Below are positions 12,572-21,994 of a stretch of DNA of 64,000 nucleotides, piece after piece. This stretch comes from Dermacentor variabilis (taxonomy: Eukaryota; Arthropoda; Arachnida; Ixodida; Ixodidae): contig NC_134572.1 in assembly GCF_050947875.1 (NCBI RefSeq), positions 152,975,105-153,039,104 on the forward strand, in the 5' to 3' direction. Positions within the stretch are counted from its first letter, which is position 1, and each line of letters begins with the position of its first letter. Below the pieces are notes generated by a model. That model was given only the letters and a program-made list of their open reading frames with translations. It did not search any database and was not told the origin of the DNA. Made by a program: the position numbers and the translations under genes.

Positions 12572-13335
12572 TTCGTCGTAAAAATCGTAATGTCTTCTGC
12601 ATAAACGGTGTGATTAATGCCTTCTATTCGGTCCAATTTTTTCGATAGTCCGATCATGACGAGGTTGAAGAGCATCGGTGACACGACGGACCCTTGCGGT
12701 GTGCCAGCGCTGCCCATGTCCATCTGGATACTCTCCTCCTCGTTCAGTCTGATTCTGGCTTTTCTTCCCGTAAGGAAATTTCGGATAAAATTATACGTTC
12801 GTTCGCCCAGGCCGAGTTGCGCGATTCTGTCGAGGATGACCGTGTGCTTGACCCTGTCGAAGGCCTTCTTTAGATCAAGTCCAAATATTGCCCTCAAACC
12901 ACGCGCCGTGGTGACTATGACTTGCTCCTTGAATTGTATTATGGCGTCTTGGGTAGAGAGCCCTCTTCTGAAGCCAATCGTGTTGCTGCGGTACAAGTCG
13001 TTTGACTCCAGGTAGACATTAACTCTGCACAGGCAAGCGTGCTCAATCACTTTACCAACGCAGGAAGTGAGAGAGATCGGCCGCATGTTCTGTATTTCTA
13101 AGGATTTACCCGGCTTGGGGACGATGATCACGGCGGACCTCTTCCATTCGTCGGGTATCCCGCCGTTGCGCCGGCAGTCGTTGACGTAGTCTGTCAAGCG
13201 GCTCGTTGCCTGGTCGTCCAGGTTCCGGAGCATCTTGTTGGTCACCTTGTCGGGGCCCGGAGCCGACTTGATTTCTTGCTGGGAGAAATCTCTGTCGAGG
13301 TCTTCGTTGGGAGAGCCCGAGTAATTCCGGTGTTC
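12490..13335 (-). pseudogene. LINE reverse transcriptase domain (copy 1)
   Basis: Reverse transcriptase fragment for target-primed cDNA synthesis. Visible motifs in order are SAPGPDKVTNKML, KPGKSLEIQNMRPISL, motif A GLDLKKAFDRV, motif B GTPQGSVVSPMLF and motif C YAED (12,592-12,603). The usual YADD has its first catalytic Asp replaced by Glu. After motif C the frame goes wrong, and the expected continuation (GAVEAIENHLEGTGLE) lies in another frame from 12,571 downward. The first ~13 codons of the open frame upstream (to 13,374) lie in host flank beyond the element end, so that start codon is accidental. Almost certainly inactive. Confidence 0.88.
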
Positions 13336-14743
13336 AACGCAAAAACGTTTTTCTGAGATAAACCCAGGACCCATTTTAATGAAATTTCTTGCATTTGAGA
13401 GCGAAAGTTAAATTATAGTTACTGTTAGAAGCGGAATATTGATTTAGGGCTTGACTTTTGTTACAAAGATTTTTTTTTAAATTCAGAAGTTTGAAAAATG
13501 GAGAAGCACGAAGTTTACAAACTAATAGCTACGCATAAAGAACAGATATCGCGGTTTTGTAAACGGCATCCATTAGATAATTCAAAGAGGTGAAATTTGA
13601 TAAATCCTTTTACTTCTTACGCGAATTTGTTACGTTGTTAGCGAGGGTTCTGCAAAAGTTGTAATTACATATTAATAAATTTTTTGAGATTCATATGTAG
13701 CATGTCAAATTTGTACGCTTTAGATGTGCCATTATATGCAATTGATAGTCTCGTTTCCTGAAAATCTGCTACTTTTGCCGATTTTTAACAAAAATTTGAC
13801 CTAAATCGCAAATTGGAAACCAAGGGCGCTATAACGTAAAACTATTCCAAACATTTCTGTTCCAATTCTGTAATCAGCTCTCCTTCCTGCGATTGGTCAA
13901 ACATTTTTTGAACCACACCCACTTCATCTGTCAGTCACGCGACGTCACGACAACCGCGATAGCTCTCCATCTGATATGACTTGTGCGCACTGATTATGCA
14001 TGGTTTGGCCGAAAAACGAAAAATTGCTATTTCTGATTCGACGCCTCTTCGCCATTAGCCCCCAGCTATCGGTCAAAAGTTTTCGGGCGGCAACCACGTC
14101 ACCTGCCTGCCACGCGACGTGACAAAATCGCAAAAACCAAACGCCTCAAAGTGACCTGTACGCATTAAAGATGCATTAATATGCCGAACAAAACTCAGTT
14201 TTCTTCGGAATAGCCGCAGGCTGCCCCGTTCCGAAAGGAATAACAGATGGCTGCCGCCGATCGCTCACGCACTCGCTACTCGCACCTGCCGGCGAGCATG
14301 GGTTTATTTGCGTATAATGTAACTTCTTGCGTGGCCGAGCACTTTCATTTTCGAGCACTTTCGGCACGGTTACAACCTCATTCGGCCAACTCTTCTTTGC
14401 TGAGGATCCGTTTTAGCGTCATTCTTAAGCTTCCATTGCATGCCGCTGCGATTTTCGATCAGCCACCACAAGCTAAGTAAGGGAAAGCGGATCAATCGCA
14501 GACGCCGGCACCACCTTCTTCATCCGCTTATCGATTTTCAGTGCAGTGGCTCGGCCCTATCAAATCCCTCTCCACTTGAGCGTGCTGCTCACCTGTTGTC
14601 AGCCAATTAGATAAGACAAGCAGCTCAGTGTCGGCAAAGTTATTCGTTTTTCAAGCAAACAAAAGTGGCCTCCTATGTACGAGGAGAGCGTTTGATTCGT
14701 CTGTTGAGACAACCTTGCTAGTGACCTCCGGGTGCTTGCGTCG

Positions 14744-14747
14744 GCGG
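14744..14747 (+). repeat. Target-site duplication GCGG (left) of LTR element
   Basis: GCGG precedes the TG of the 5' LTR and is repeated after the CA of the 3' end at 18,163-18,166. Copy 2 keeps the single uninterrupted site (gtcggcggttacgc at about 29,807), confirming a 4-bp duplication as in Ty3/gypsy integration. Confidence 0.9.
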
Positions 14748-14879
14748 TGTTGCGTTTCGCCTGCGACACGTGGTTTTGCCGGCGCGACTGCAGCGGGGCG
14801 GCAGACATTTTGGCCCGATCGTCGTCGCCGCAACGCTCCCCGCCAGGTGTTTCCAGGCGCGACTGCGGCGATGCGACCG

Positions 14880-15110
14880 CAAAGGATCACCCTCTCCTTC
14901 CAGTCATTGTGCCTGAACCAGGCGATGCGACAGCAGGGGCACCCTCTCCTTCCAGTCATTGTGCCCGAACCAGGCGATGCGAAAGCAGGGATCACCCTCT
15001 CATTACAGTCATTGTGCCCGACCGGCAGCGCTACGACAGTGTGCTACGACATTGTGCTACGACATTGTGCTACGACATTGTGCTACGACAGCGTTACGAC
15101 ATTGTACGTT
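14880..15110 (+). repeat. Tandem repeats in U3
   Basis: First come three ~55-bp units sharing caccctctccttccagtcat, tgtgcccgaaccaggcgatg and a trailing cgacagcaggg-like end. They are followed by four to five ~15-bp units built on tgctacgacattg. Repeats just upstream of a TATA box in U3 are often enhancer-like and vary in number between element copies. Here the role is inferred. Confidence 0.85.
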
Positions 15111-15158
15111 CACGTGCTCGTCTATTGAGGGGTTCCTTCTTGCCCTCAACTGCGAGAG

Positions 15159-15164
15159 TATAAA
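15159..15164 (+). promoter_or_regulatory. LTR TATA box
   Basis: TATAAA within gagagtataaagacagc, the only good TATA box in the LTR, followed 20-30 bases later by the likely transcription start. The shortened 3' LTR lacks it. Confidence 0.75.
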
Positions 15165-15275
15165 GACAGCTGCCCCCGGACGACAAATCGAGGGCTCCGA
15201 TTTCTTCTGCTGAGTAAAGTGCTCTCCCGTCTCTCTACTTCGGTCAACCTGACCGCCAACTCTTTGCGATGTTAA

Positions 15276-15281
15276 AATAAA
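15276..15281 (+). terminator. LTR polyadenylation signal
   Basis: AATAAA in gttaaaataaacaag, just before a T/G-rich stretch (ttgttttgttgtt). It is repeated in the 3' LTR near 17,963. Its position after the TATA box fits an R region that carries the poly(A) signal. Confidence 0.7.
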
Positions 15282-15807
15282 CAAGTTGTTTTGTTGTTAC
15301 CAGTCGACTCATGCTTTGCCGGGACCTTCGGATGCTTCCAGTTGTACCCCAGGCCGCCAGGCCAACGCTACCCTTGGGGCTTGCGACCCAGGTACAACCA
15401 CGGGCGTCAGCGCCGAGTTCCCAACAGATCGTACCAGCGGTGCGATCAAAACATCTGGTTGGCAGCGGTGAGATCGCCTCCGACTTCAAACAACTGTCTG
15501 CCAGCGGTGAGATCGCGACAACGGAGGCCAGCAGCGAAGATATGCAGTTGACTGTATGCTGAGCAGCTCAACGACGATCCGGGAGCAGTGCAACGAGCCC
15601 TGTGTGATGACTGGTTGCCTGCAGCGGAACGACTGCGCTGGACTCTTGGCTGCGAGGTTTGGTGAGTGCGGGACTTTCTTCTTCTGAGCTTTGCCAGGCT
15701 TTTGTTAGTGTCAGAAACAGAGCTGGTAATTGTGGTTGTCGTTGCTGCCGGGTTAGTTTGCGGCAAGACAATAGTAAGCAGTAGAGAAAGCAGCATTCAG
15801 AGCAGCC

Positions 15808-17904
15808 ATGGATTTGAAGTCGTTGCGCAAACCGAAATTGCTGGAGCTTGCAAGAGAGTTGGGTCTGAATGTCTCGGACAAACTCAGAAAACCAGAACTG
15901 CTAAGGGCTATTCTTGAGTTAGAAGCTGAGGATGACGAGCTGTCGGAATGCCTTGAGACCATTGAGGAAAGGGAGACTGCAAAAAGACAGGAGCGCGAAC
16001 TTAAAGAACAAAAAGAGAAAGAAAAAGAAGAGCGCGACCGTCAACACGTTTTGGAAATGAAGCGTCTCGAGATAGAGATAGAACGCGCTCGTAATGGAAG
16101 TCAGGCACACGGTGCAGGAGAACGCGTATTGTTCAAAATGACTGACCTGATGCGGCCGTTTAAGCTTGGAGAGGACATTGGTTTGTTCCTGGTTAACTTC
16201 GAGCGAACGTGCGAGAAGCACGGGTTCTCTCGGGAAACGTGGCCACAGCGCTTGCTCACTTTGTTACCCGGCGAGGCGGCCGACGTAGTCGCTCGCTTGG
16301 ATAGAGAGGAGGCAGAGGATTTCGACAAAGTAAAATCAAGTCTGCTAAAAAAGTACCGGCTGTCTGCGGAGGCGTTCCGTCGGAAGTTTCGGGAAAATGA
16401 GAAAGGCAAAAGTGAGTCATATACAGAGTTTGCGTATAGGCTTATGTCGAACATGCAGGAGTGGCTCAAAGAAGAGAAAGCGTTTGGTGACCACGATAAA
16501 GTTCTGCAGTGCTTCGGGCTAGAACAGTTTTATAGTCGGTTACCGGAGAACGTGCGATACTGGGTCTTGGATAGGCCAGACGTTTGTACGGTGGCTAAAG
16601 CCGCTGAGCTAGCCGAGGAGTTTGTGACGCGTCGGGCTCGCGGAGCTAAGGACGGTCAAAAGGGTGAATTTGGCTCGAAGTTTGAGAGGCCGAAGTTCAC
16701 ACCCATGAGAGCAAAGGGGAACACGCGTAGTGCGGATGCGAGTGGAAGCAGTGCGACCGAACCTAAGGAGACGGCGGCAGTCGAAGCCGAACGCAGAAAG
16801 CGGTTCGAGATGAGGCAAGCGCGCGTTTGTTATACGTGCCAGAAGCCGGGTCACTTTTCGGCGCAGTGTCCGGAAACAACACCAAAAGTTGTGTTTTTTT
16901 CAATAGGCAGCACTGACGAGAACATGAAGCTTCTCGAGCCTTACATGCGAGACCTCCTCGTGAACGGGAAAGAGTGCCGAGTGCTTCGCGATTCCGCAGC
17001 TACGATGGATGTAGTTCACCCGTCTTATGTAGAACCCCATATGTTCACGGGCGAGTGCGCGTGGATCAAGCAAGCCGTGGAAGCTCATAGCGTGTGTCTG
17101 CCAGTAGCAAAGGTGCTTATTGAAGGACCTTTCGGAGCGCTTGAGACAGAGGCGGCAGTGTCATCTATGCTGCCACCCCTGTACCCGTACCTATTTTCAA
17201 ACAGGTCCGATCACCTCCTGCGCGAGAAGGGGCTTTTGTTTGGTGAAGCTAGTGTTCAGGCCTTAACCAGATCGAAGGTTCGGGAGCTCGCTGCAAAGGC
17301 GGTAGTTGCGGGGCCGACGTTATCAAACAACGAAAAAGGGTCAGAGGCGCAGCAAGCTGATATTCAGAGCACGCCCGAACTGAATAAACTTGAGTCTGTA
17401 ACGTTAAAGGCGCCAGATACTGGAGAGGAAACGCCCGACACGGGAAAGTTAGAAGAGCTATCTACTGATTTGCTCATCGCGCCTACGTCAGACGGACTTG
17501 ATAGGTTGCTAAAAGTCAGCCGGTCGGCTTTGACAGCCGAGCAAAAGAAGGATGGTAGCCTAGAAAACATACGCTGCAATGTCAAAGAAGGTATCGCCAG
17601 GAAAACTGCGCGTTTTGTGGAAAGAGGTGGAGTCCTGTACCGGAAGTATCTAGACCGCCGAGGAGTGGAGTTCGATCAGCTGATCGTGCCTCAATGCTAT
17701 CGTCAAGATCTGTTGCGCTTGTCACACGGGGGTTCGTGGTCCGGACACCTAGGAGTTAAGAAAACTAAGGACCGTCTCTTGCAAGAGTACTATTGGCCAG
17801 GGTGTTTTCGGGACGCAGACCATTTCGTAAGGTCATGTGACACCTGTCAGCGGGTGGGCAAACCAGGGGACAAATCAAGGGCTCCGATTTCTTCTGTTGA
17901 GTAA
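15808..17904 (+). CDS. Gag-protease-integrase(N) polyprotein of LTR retrotransposon
   Basis: A 698-residue frame starting at ATG. Residues ~1-38 form a paired LRKP.LL repeat, and ~50-95 a charged coiled coil. Residues ~110-275 are a capsid region whose end (~189-275; LEQFYSRLPENVRYWVLDRP and AELAEEFV) resembles the SCAN domain, which derives from Gmr1-like Gag. The CCHC knuckle is C-x2-C-x4-H-x4-C at 341-354. A protease-like DSAAT sits at 395. The integrase HHCC zinc domain is H640, H647, C677, C680. No RT lies between protease and integrase, the order of Gmr1-like elements. The frame ends where integrase (GDKSRAPISSVE) runs into LTR sequence, so the integrase core and everything after it are lost. 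The protease motif DSAA instead of DSG/DTG is probably damaged. Confidence 0.88.
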   Translation: MDLKSLRKPKLLELARELGLNVSDKLRKPELLRAILELEAEDDELSECLETIEERETAKRQERELKEQKEKEKEERDRQHVLEMKRLEIEIERARNGSQAHGAGERVLFKMTDLMRPFKLGEDIGLFLVNFERTCEKHGFSRETWPQRLLTLLPGEAADVVARLDREEAEDFDKVKSSLLKKYRLSAEAFRRKFRENEKGKSESYTEFAYRLMSNMQEWLKEEKAFGDHDKVLQCFGLEQFYSRLPENVRYWVLDRPDVCTVAKAAELAEEFVTRRARGAKDGQKGEFGSKFERPKFTPMRAKGNTRSADASGSSATEPKETAAVEAERRKRFEMRQARVCYTCQKPGHFSAQCPETTPKVVFFSIGSTDENMKLLEPYMRDLLVNGKECRVLRDSAATMDVVHPSYVEPHMFTGECAWIKQAVEAHSVCLPVAKVLIEGPFGALETEAAVSSMLPPLYPYLFSNRSDHLLREKGLLFGEASVQALTRSKVRELAAKAVVAGPTLSNNEKGSEAQQADIQSTPELNKLESVTLKAPDTGEETPDTGKLEELSTDLLIAPTSDGLDRLLKVSRSALTAEQKKDGSLENIRCNVKEGIARKTARFVERGGVLYRKYLDRRGVEFDQLIVPQCYRQDLLRLSHGGSWSGHLGVKKTKDRLLQEYYWPGCFRDADHFVRSCDTCQRVGKPGDKSRAPISSVE

Positions 17905-18162
17905 AGTGCTCTCCCGTCTCTCTACTTCGGTCAACCTGACCGCCAACTCTTTGCGATGTTAAAATAAACAAGTTGTTTTGTTGTTACCCGTCGACTCATG
18001 CTTTGCCGGGACCTTCGGATGCTTCCAGTTGTACCCCAGGCCGCCAGGCCAACGCTACCCTTGGGGCTTGCGACCCAGGTACAACCACGGGCGTCAGCGC
18101 CGAGTTCCCAACAGGTCGTACCATCGGTGCGATCCAAACATCTGGGCGGTGCGATCAAAACA
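17869..18162 (+). repeat. Truncated 3' LTR beginning at R
   Basis: Matches 15,182-15,453 of the 5' LTR but lacks all of U3 and the TATA box. Its first ~36 bases are also readable as integrase codons, so the join lies in shared sequence (gacaaatc-agggctccgat). Near the end there is a 22-bp extra segment: after ...gcgatccaaaca comes tctgg, then gcggtgcgatcaaaaca repeats the LTR end. The polyadenylation signal is retained. Confidence 0.85.
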
Positions 18163-18166
18163 GCGG
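18163..18166 (+). repeat. Target-site duplication GCGG (right) of LTR element
   Basis: Partner of the GCGG at 14,744-14,747, followed by ttacgcaaatttgacg as in the undisrupted copy 2. Confidence 0.9.
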
Positions 18167-18518
18167 TTACGCAAATTTGACGTCAGGAGATTGGAATAGA
18201 AACATATTGGAATAGTTTTACGTTATAGGGCCCTAACAGTCACTATATTTTAGGATTTTCTTTTAAATGCATCAATCCGCGTCAAATTTGGTGCAGTAGT
18301 TGACGAATGCTCGTTTTACATTAATTTAGATAGGAGTACTCGAGCTAAAGCTTCCTCATAACAGGCCGTACTGCCATGGAAAAGGGTGGAATGTAAGAGA
18401 GTAGGAAAGCGACGTGTCATCACCACTAGTCGCTTAATTGAGAGCGCGACGGCTGAATGTCGCGTACTTTCGCAGTTGATGAAAGGAAAGCAAAGCGTGT
18501 CAGGTGCCAAACAGACTT

Positions 18519-18524
18519 TTTATT
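18519..18524 (-). terminator. Polyadenylation signal of the unit gene, copy 1
   Basis: AATAAA on the minus strand (gattttaataaaaagtc), about 280 bases after the predicted stop at 18,803. The same signal occurs at 30,168-30,173, 52,348-52,353 and 63,235-63,240, so it is conserved in all four copies. Confidence 0.7.
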
Positions 18525-18802
18525 AAAATCAGAATGCACAGTCAGATACAGAGTGACGGGCACACTCGTTTTTAACACATTAGCGCTTTGTATGCAGATC
18601 TCATGCATGTAGTAGCGAGAAGGTAACAGAGCAAATTGGAGATGGTGGAATAAACGAAATCGTCATCACACAATATGTTCTCCTTGTGCGCGCGAGTGAC
18701 ATGTAAAAACAGAGCACCTAGGTACAGTTACGCGCTGGTCTCGCCATATCAGCGAGAAAACAGCCAGTTAACAGTAAAAGAGTAAAAAATGCAATGGAAT
18801 AA

Positions 18803-19047
18803 TCACACAGCTGCGTGTTGCTCAAGAAATGACAAGTCCGGGTCAGGCACCGGGGCGTCGGTTGGCAGGTCATAGACGTCCACGTAGAGCCAATCCCACT
18901 CGTTTGTGTTGCACGGCTTTGCTTCGTATAGAATGGGGAGGGGGCAAGCCACCGGGTGCACTGGTTGGACTTCTCGAACACATCTGGTGTCGGACGGCAC
19001 GGCTTCCTCTGGGCACCGTCGACGATGGTCACGGCTCTCCAGTTTGG
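18803..19047 (-). pseudogene. Unit gene, exon 2 (copy 1)
   Basis: Terminal exon. A strong acceptor (tgttattttcactccag) is followed by CC AAA CTG GAG, phase 1, which matches the phase of exon 1. It gives 80 residues ending SFLEQHAAV and stop. The exon starts basic (KLESRDHRRRC), contains Cys at four positions, and ends acidic/aromatic (EWDWLYVDVYDLPTDAPVPD). A second frame (PNWRAV...) is also open and ends in a hydrophobic stretch. I prefer the first because it fits exon 1, and because against copy 4 five of eight changes in its last two thirds are silent there but none in the alternative frame. Marked pseudogene because exon 1 of this copy is frameshifted. Confidence 0.55.
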
Positions 19048-21710
19048 CTGGAGTGAAAATAACACAAAGAAACAACTTGTCAGCAACAATGTTAGTCACT
19101 AAATCACACTGACTCATAAGCTTACGCGGCTAAAGCACACGTTGTGTTTGGTATAAGACGCAGTTGTTTTCACCGTTAGACAAGAATTCAATGGGCTGAT
19201 TATGAAACTTCAAACTTACACCACAGTTTCTTATAGAGGCGTCAAGTGCGGCCCAATTTTGCTTACTCAAGGCATGCCACTGTCTTCACAAAGGATTATG
19301 GTTCTAGTACTTATATATATTATCCTTTTCTTTTCAATTATATATACTATGACGCAACACATCGCATTAGAGCGTCGTACCTCTATAGCACATGTTAGGA
19401 TATCTTCAATACCCCTCGTCTCACGGCACGATGTAGCAGCATAAAAGACAAATAAGGGAGAGGCAGCTGGAAACGGAACCTAGCAGGGTTTAGATCACAT
19501 GTGCCTGCCTTATTCAACATGACGCAATCTGCACCTCGGAAATGATTCCGAAATGTGTCGCGTAGAACAGACATTGCACAAAATATTCACGCGCGGTTTG
19601 GCTTGCTACGATTTACGCAATTTTTAAGTGAATGACATTTTTTCTGAAAGCAATGGAGAAGGTATGTGAGTATATGGAAAAAGTCGTAAAGCGAAAGTGC
19701 AAATGCTTCAAATTCAATTCATTTCAAATGACGAGTGAGGTATTGATTAATTTTGTTTTCAAGTGGAATACTCGCTGATTGTAAACATAAATACTTTGCG
19801 AACGGTGAATACTAGTTCTCCCAATGGAAGCACTACGTTTAAGAATTAACTTTGGACACAAAGACATATATGCCGGCAACAATGCATGTAGTATGCACAA
19901 GGCTTCCTGTAACAGACAACGCCATTGGGCTCTGTGACCATAAATTACTCTTAAAGGGAAGCTTTCTTTGCCTATTACGCCGCCTTTTCCACTGCTGCTG
20001 CTGATGTCTGGCACACCATGTCAGGGGGTGGTTCAGAGTGCGCGACACAGAGCAAAGACGACGCGACAAACGTTTCGACATTTGCACCGCGTCGAATGTG
20101 CACAATCCCATCTGGAGCTCCTCTGTGCGTCATCGCATTAGCTTGATGGCTGTAATCATCCGTGACCCGTCTAACAGCTTTGCGAAAATTACAGCGCTTA
20201 CCTTTCTGCGAACGTGTAAGTCCAGAGAGAAGCTACATAGAATGATAGAAAAGAGGGAGAGAGAAGCGGAGAATAGGTGGAACCGACGCTGTCGCGATGC
20301 GAAAACAGCTCGCCCACTCTTCTCTGGAAGTTCCAATACAAAGGAAGGTGGAGAGGGTGTGTGCTGAGAAAAGGTCTGCGAGAAGGCAAGGAAACGCTAC
20401 AGACACGAGAGCAGTTGCGGACAAATGGGAAATCAGAAATAGACCTTGTCACAAGATATAATAACTATTTTGTAATTGGTGTACTCGCTATTGCAGCAGG
20501 CGGAGCGTGCGCGTATATCTTAAATAGTGGGAATGGCACAAACGGGCGTTTTCCAGTTCATTAGCATTTCTTGGACATATTGGAAGTAGTCGTCTGCTAA
20601 GTAGAATACTCGTGGGATAAATAATTTTCATAAGTTTTTACTTTTAGTGAGCATTCTGAAGAAAATAAACGGAAATTTTCTGCCACTTCATCAAGGCAAA
20701 GCCATTTTGCCATACCTACTGTGAGCCCGTAAAACGAGACCGTCAAACTGGTTATAAAATTCTAATTTTTTATGCCATGGACCTGCAAGTTTCTAAAATC
20801 ACTAACGCTATTATAAAAATTATTTGCTCCATGGCAGAAACGTGCTGGTAAAAAACATTGTCGCACTGCACGTGAAAAACTAGCTGCCGCTCACTCGAGA
20901 TATGCACGGAGTAATTTCTACTACCAGAATTTGAACAAGTGGATGAGTAAAATTATTATTTGAAAAACGAAAGCTAGGCACACTAATGCAGGGTTGTCGC
21001 AACATGAAGACAGTCGTATGAATGGTAGAGAAAAATCGCAACTCGTATGACAGCTTTCATAGGTGCCCATCACCCGGCTTAAGCACATTGACTTACAGAA
21101 CCAATGAATGATAACGTTAATTTCTATACTATCAGTGCAATTGAAGTGGTTGCATGGTATGCTTATGAGACCTTTGAATCACCCACGTAGGCACGGGACG
21201 CAAGAATTTCAATCACATGAAAACGTGCGCTGATAGCGACTTGTCTTCGAAAGACACTCGAAGCTTTCAAGTTCGAAACTTGTATTGCGTGTGGGAAAAA
21301 TCACGCAAAAGTGGTGACGCAAAAGCTTTGCCAAGTGATTTGGAAACCTTTTCGAAAGTTGCTGTATTAAATATGAAGAGTAACGAGACAAACGGAGTTA
21401 GTTTAGAAAGTCTTACTTCAGTGGAGTGCTATTAAATTGCAGTAACCACTGCATTCAATCAATGGCTAGTCGTAATTGTACAACTGCCCTTAGCAGACAT
21501 CGCGTTTAATGATTTTGTTATGCTTATACAATTGTATATACCACCAAGCAGTCCGCTCAACCGACGTGGCTGACAAGATCTCGGTGATTTCCTTCACACC
21601 ACTGTGTGAAAAACAAGTGCACGGCATGCGGTAAGATACATGTGGAAGCTATAGCTAAATGGATCCCTGAAACATAGAAATAGAAATCAACGACTTCAAA
21701 AGTTTCCCAC
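19048..21710 (-). other. Intron of the unit gene, copy 1, with two conserved donor-like sites
   Basis: About 2.66 kb between exon 1 and exon 2. It holds two strong donor-like sites on the minus strand: cgcagaaag|gtaagc ending at about 20,205 and actgtggt|gtaagt ending at about 19,216. Both recur in the other copies. They could end alternative first exons, but I found no ATG in a frame that joins exon 2. Otherwise I see nothing coding. Confidence 0.45.
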
Positions 21711-21994
21711 CTTTAGAGCGCTCTGCACGACGAGTCCTCCTATGTAGATTCCGCGAGGATGCCGCCTCTTTTTGCACACGCCGCTTCTTGGCTTTAGGGC
21801 TCGGACTAGGGCCGCTACGCTTGCGGCTGGCCGGTTGTTCTGGACCGGTGTCGTCGTCTTTCAGCCAGGACCATTCTTGAAGAAAGTTCGACAGGAAGCA
21901 GGCGCTTGTGGATGCCCAAATCTTGACTGCTCTTGTCAATAATGGCTATCTTGTCCTCGGCTGCTTCGAGTAAACCATCGACGTCGATGCCCAT
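21711..21994 (-). pseudogene. Unit gene, exon 1 (copy 1), frameshifted
   Basis: Corresponds to the intact exon 1 of copy 2 (33,370-33,652). It starts at ATG with a good context (cgcaATGG) and the donor AAAG|GTGGGA is intact. It carries one extra base near 21,890-21,902 (gacaggaagcaggcgc where copies 2 and 3 read one base less). This shifts the frame after HKRLL to an early stop, removing the basic region. The remaining frame is visible on the other side of the lesion (EWSWLKDDDTGPEQP). Only a handful of other bases differ from copy 2, so the loss is recent. Confidence 0.65.

Larger units (their letters stand above)
10770..13335 (-). mobile_element. 5'-truncated I-type LINE, copy 1
   Basis: A non-LTR retrotransposon on the minus strand. 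It encodes the later part of pol in order: reverse transcriptase, RNase H and a C-terminal CCHC knuckle. ORF1 and the endonuclease are absent, so it is a 5' truncation. A perfect 12-bp target duplication (aacgcaaaaacg) lies at 10,758-10,769 and 13,336-13,347. The 3' end is a CCGT-repeat tail (ggacggacgg on the plus strand). RT plus RNase H plus this knuckle is typical of the I superfamily; the exact clade needs a tree. The frame is broken by several frameshifts, some shared with copies 2 and 4. Confidence 0.9.
14748..15453 (+). repeat. 5' LTR (706 bp)
   Basis: Starts TG and ends CA. U3 holds two families of tandem repeats (about 14,880-15,020 and 15,030-15,110). A TATA box (TATAAA, 15,159-15,164) places the start of R near 15,182-15,190. 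AATAAA at 15,276-15,281 is the likely polyadenylation signal. Bases from 15,454 (tctggttggcagcggtgaga) would be the primer-binding region; I could not assign the tRNA. Confidence 0.88.
14748..18162 (+). mobile_element. Ty3/gypsy-type LTR retrotransposon, Gmr1-like order, internally deleted
   Basis: The element begins TGTTGCG and ends AAAACA, with a 4-bp GCGG target duplication. It has a full 5' LTR (14,748-15,453), a leader with a probable primer-binding region, one long frame (capsid, CCHC knuckle, protease remnant, integrase zinc domain), and a shortened 3' LTR. No reverse transcriptase or RNase H is encoded, so it cannot move by itself. Present only in copy 1, it is the youngest large insertion in the array. 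By eye the two LTRs differ at about 6 positions over the ~270 shared bases. Confidence 0.92.
13824..18233. mobile_element. ~1-kb inverted-repeat DNA element (MITE-like), split by an LTR element, copy 1
   Basis: The ends are 27-bp terminal inverted repeats, at 13,824-13,850 (gggcgctataacgtaaaact then attccaa) and reverse complement at 18,207-18,233, with one mismatch. Removing the LTR insertion leaves about 991 bp. No transposase is visible, so it is non-autonomous. Copy 3 has the empty site near 52,060. The flanking triplets caa/taa would suit a 3-bp target duplication as in PIF/Harbinger, but that class assignment is inference. Short open frames inside it are spurious. Confidence 0.8.

Noticed and set aside
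18718..19089. Alternative exon 2 frame with a hydrophobic C-terminus (SIAFFTLLLLTGCF)
   Set aside because: Considered as a membrane-anchored product, and it could follow the 19,216 donor in phase 0. Its differences between copies 1 and 4 are nearly all replacements, copy 3 loses the hydrophobic end by frameshift, and it does not fit exon 1. Not excluded.
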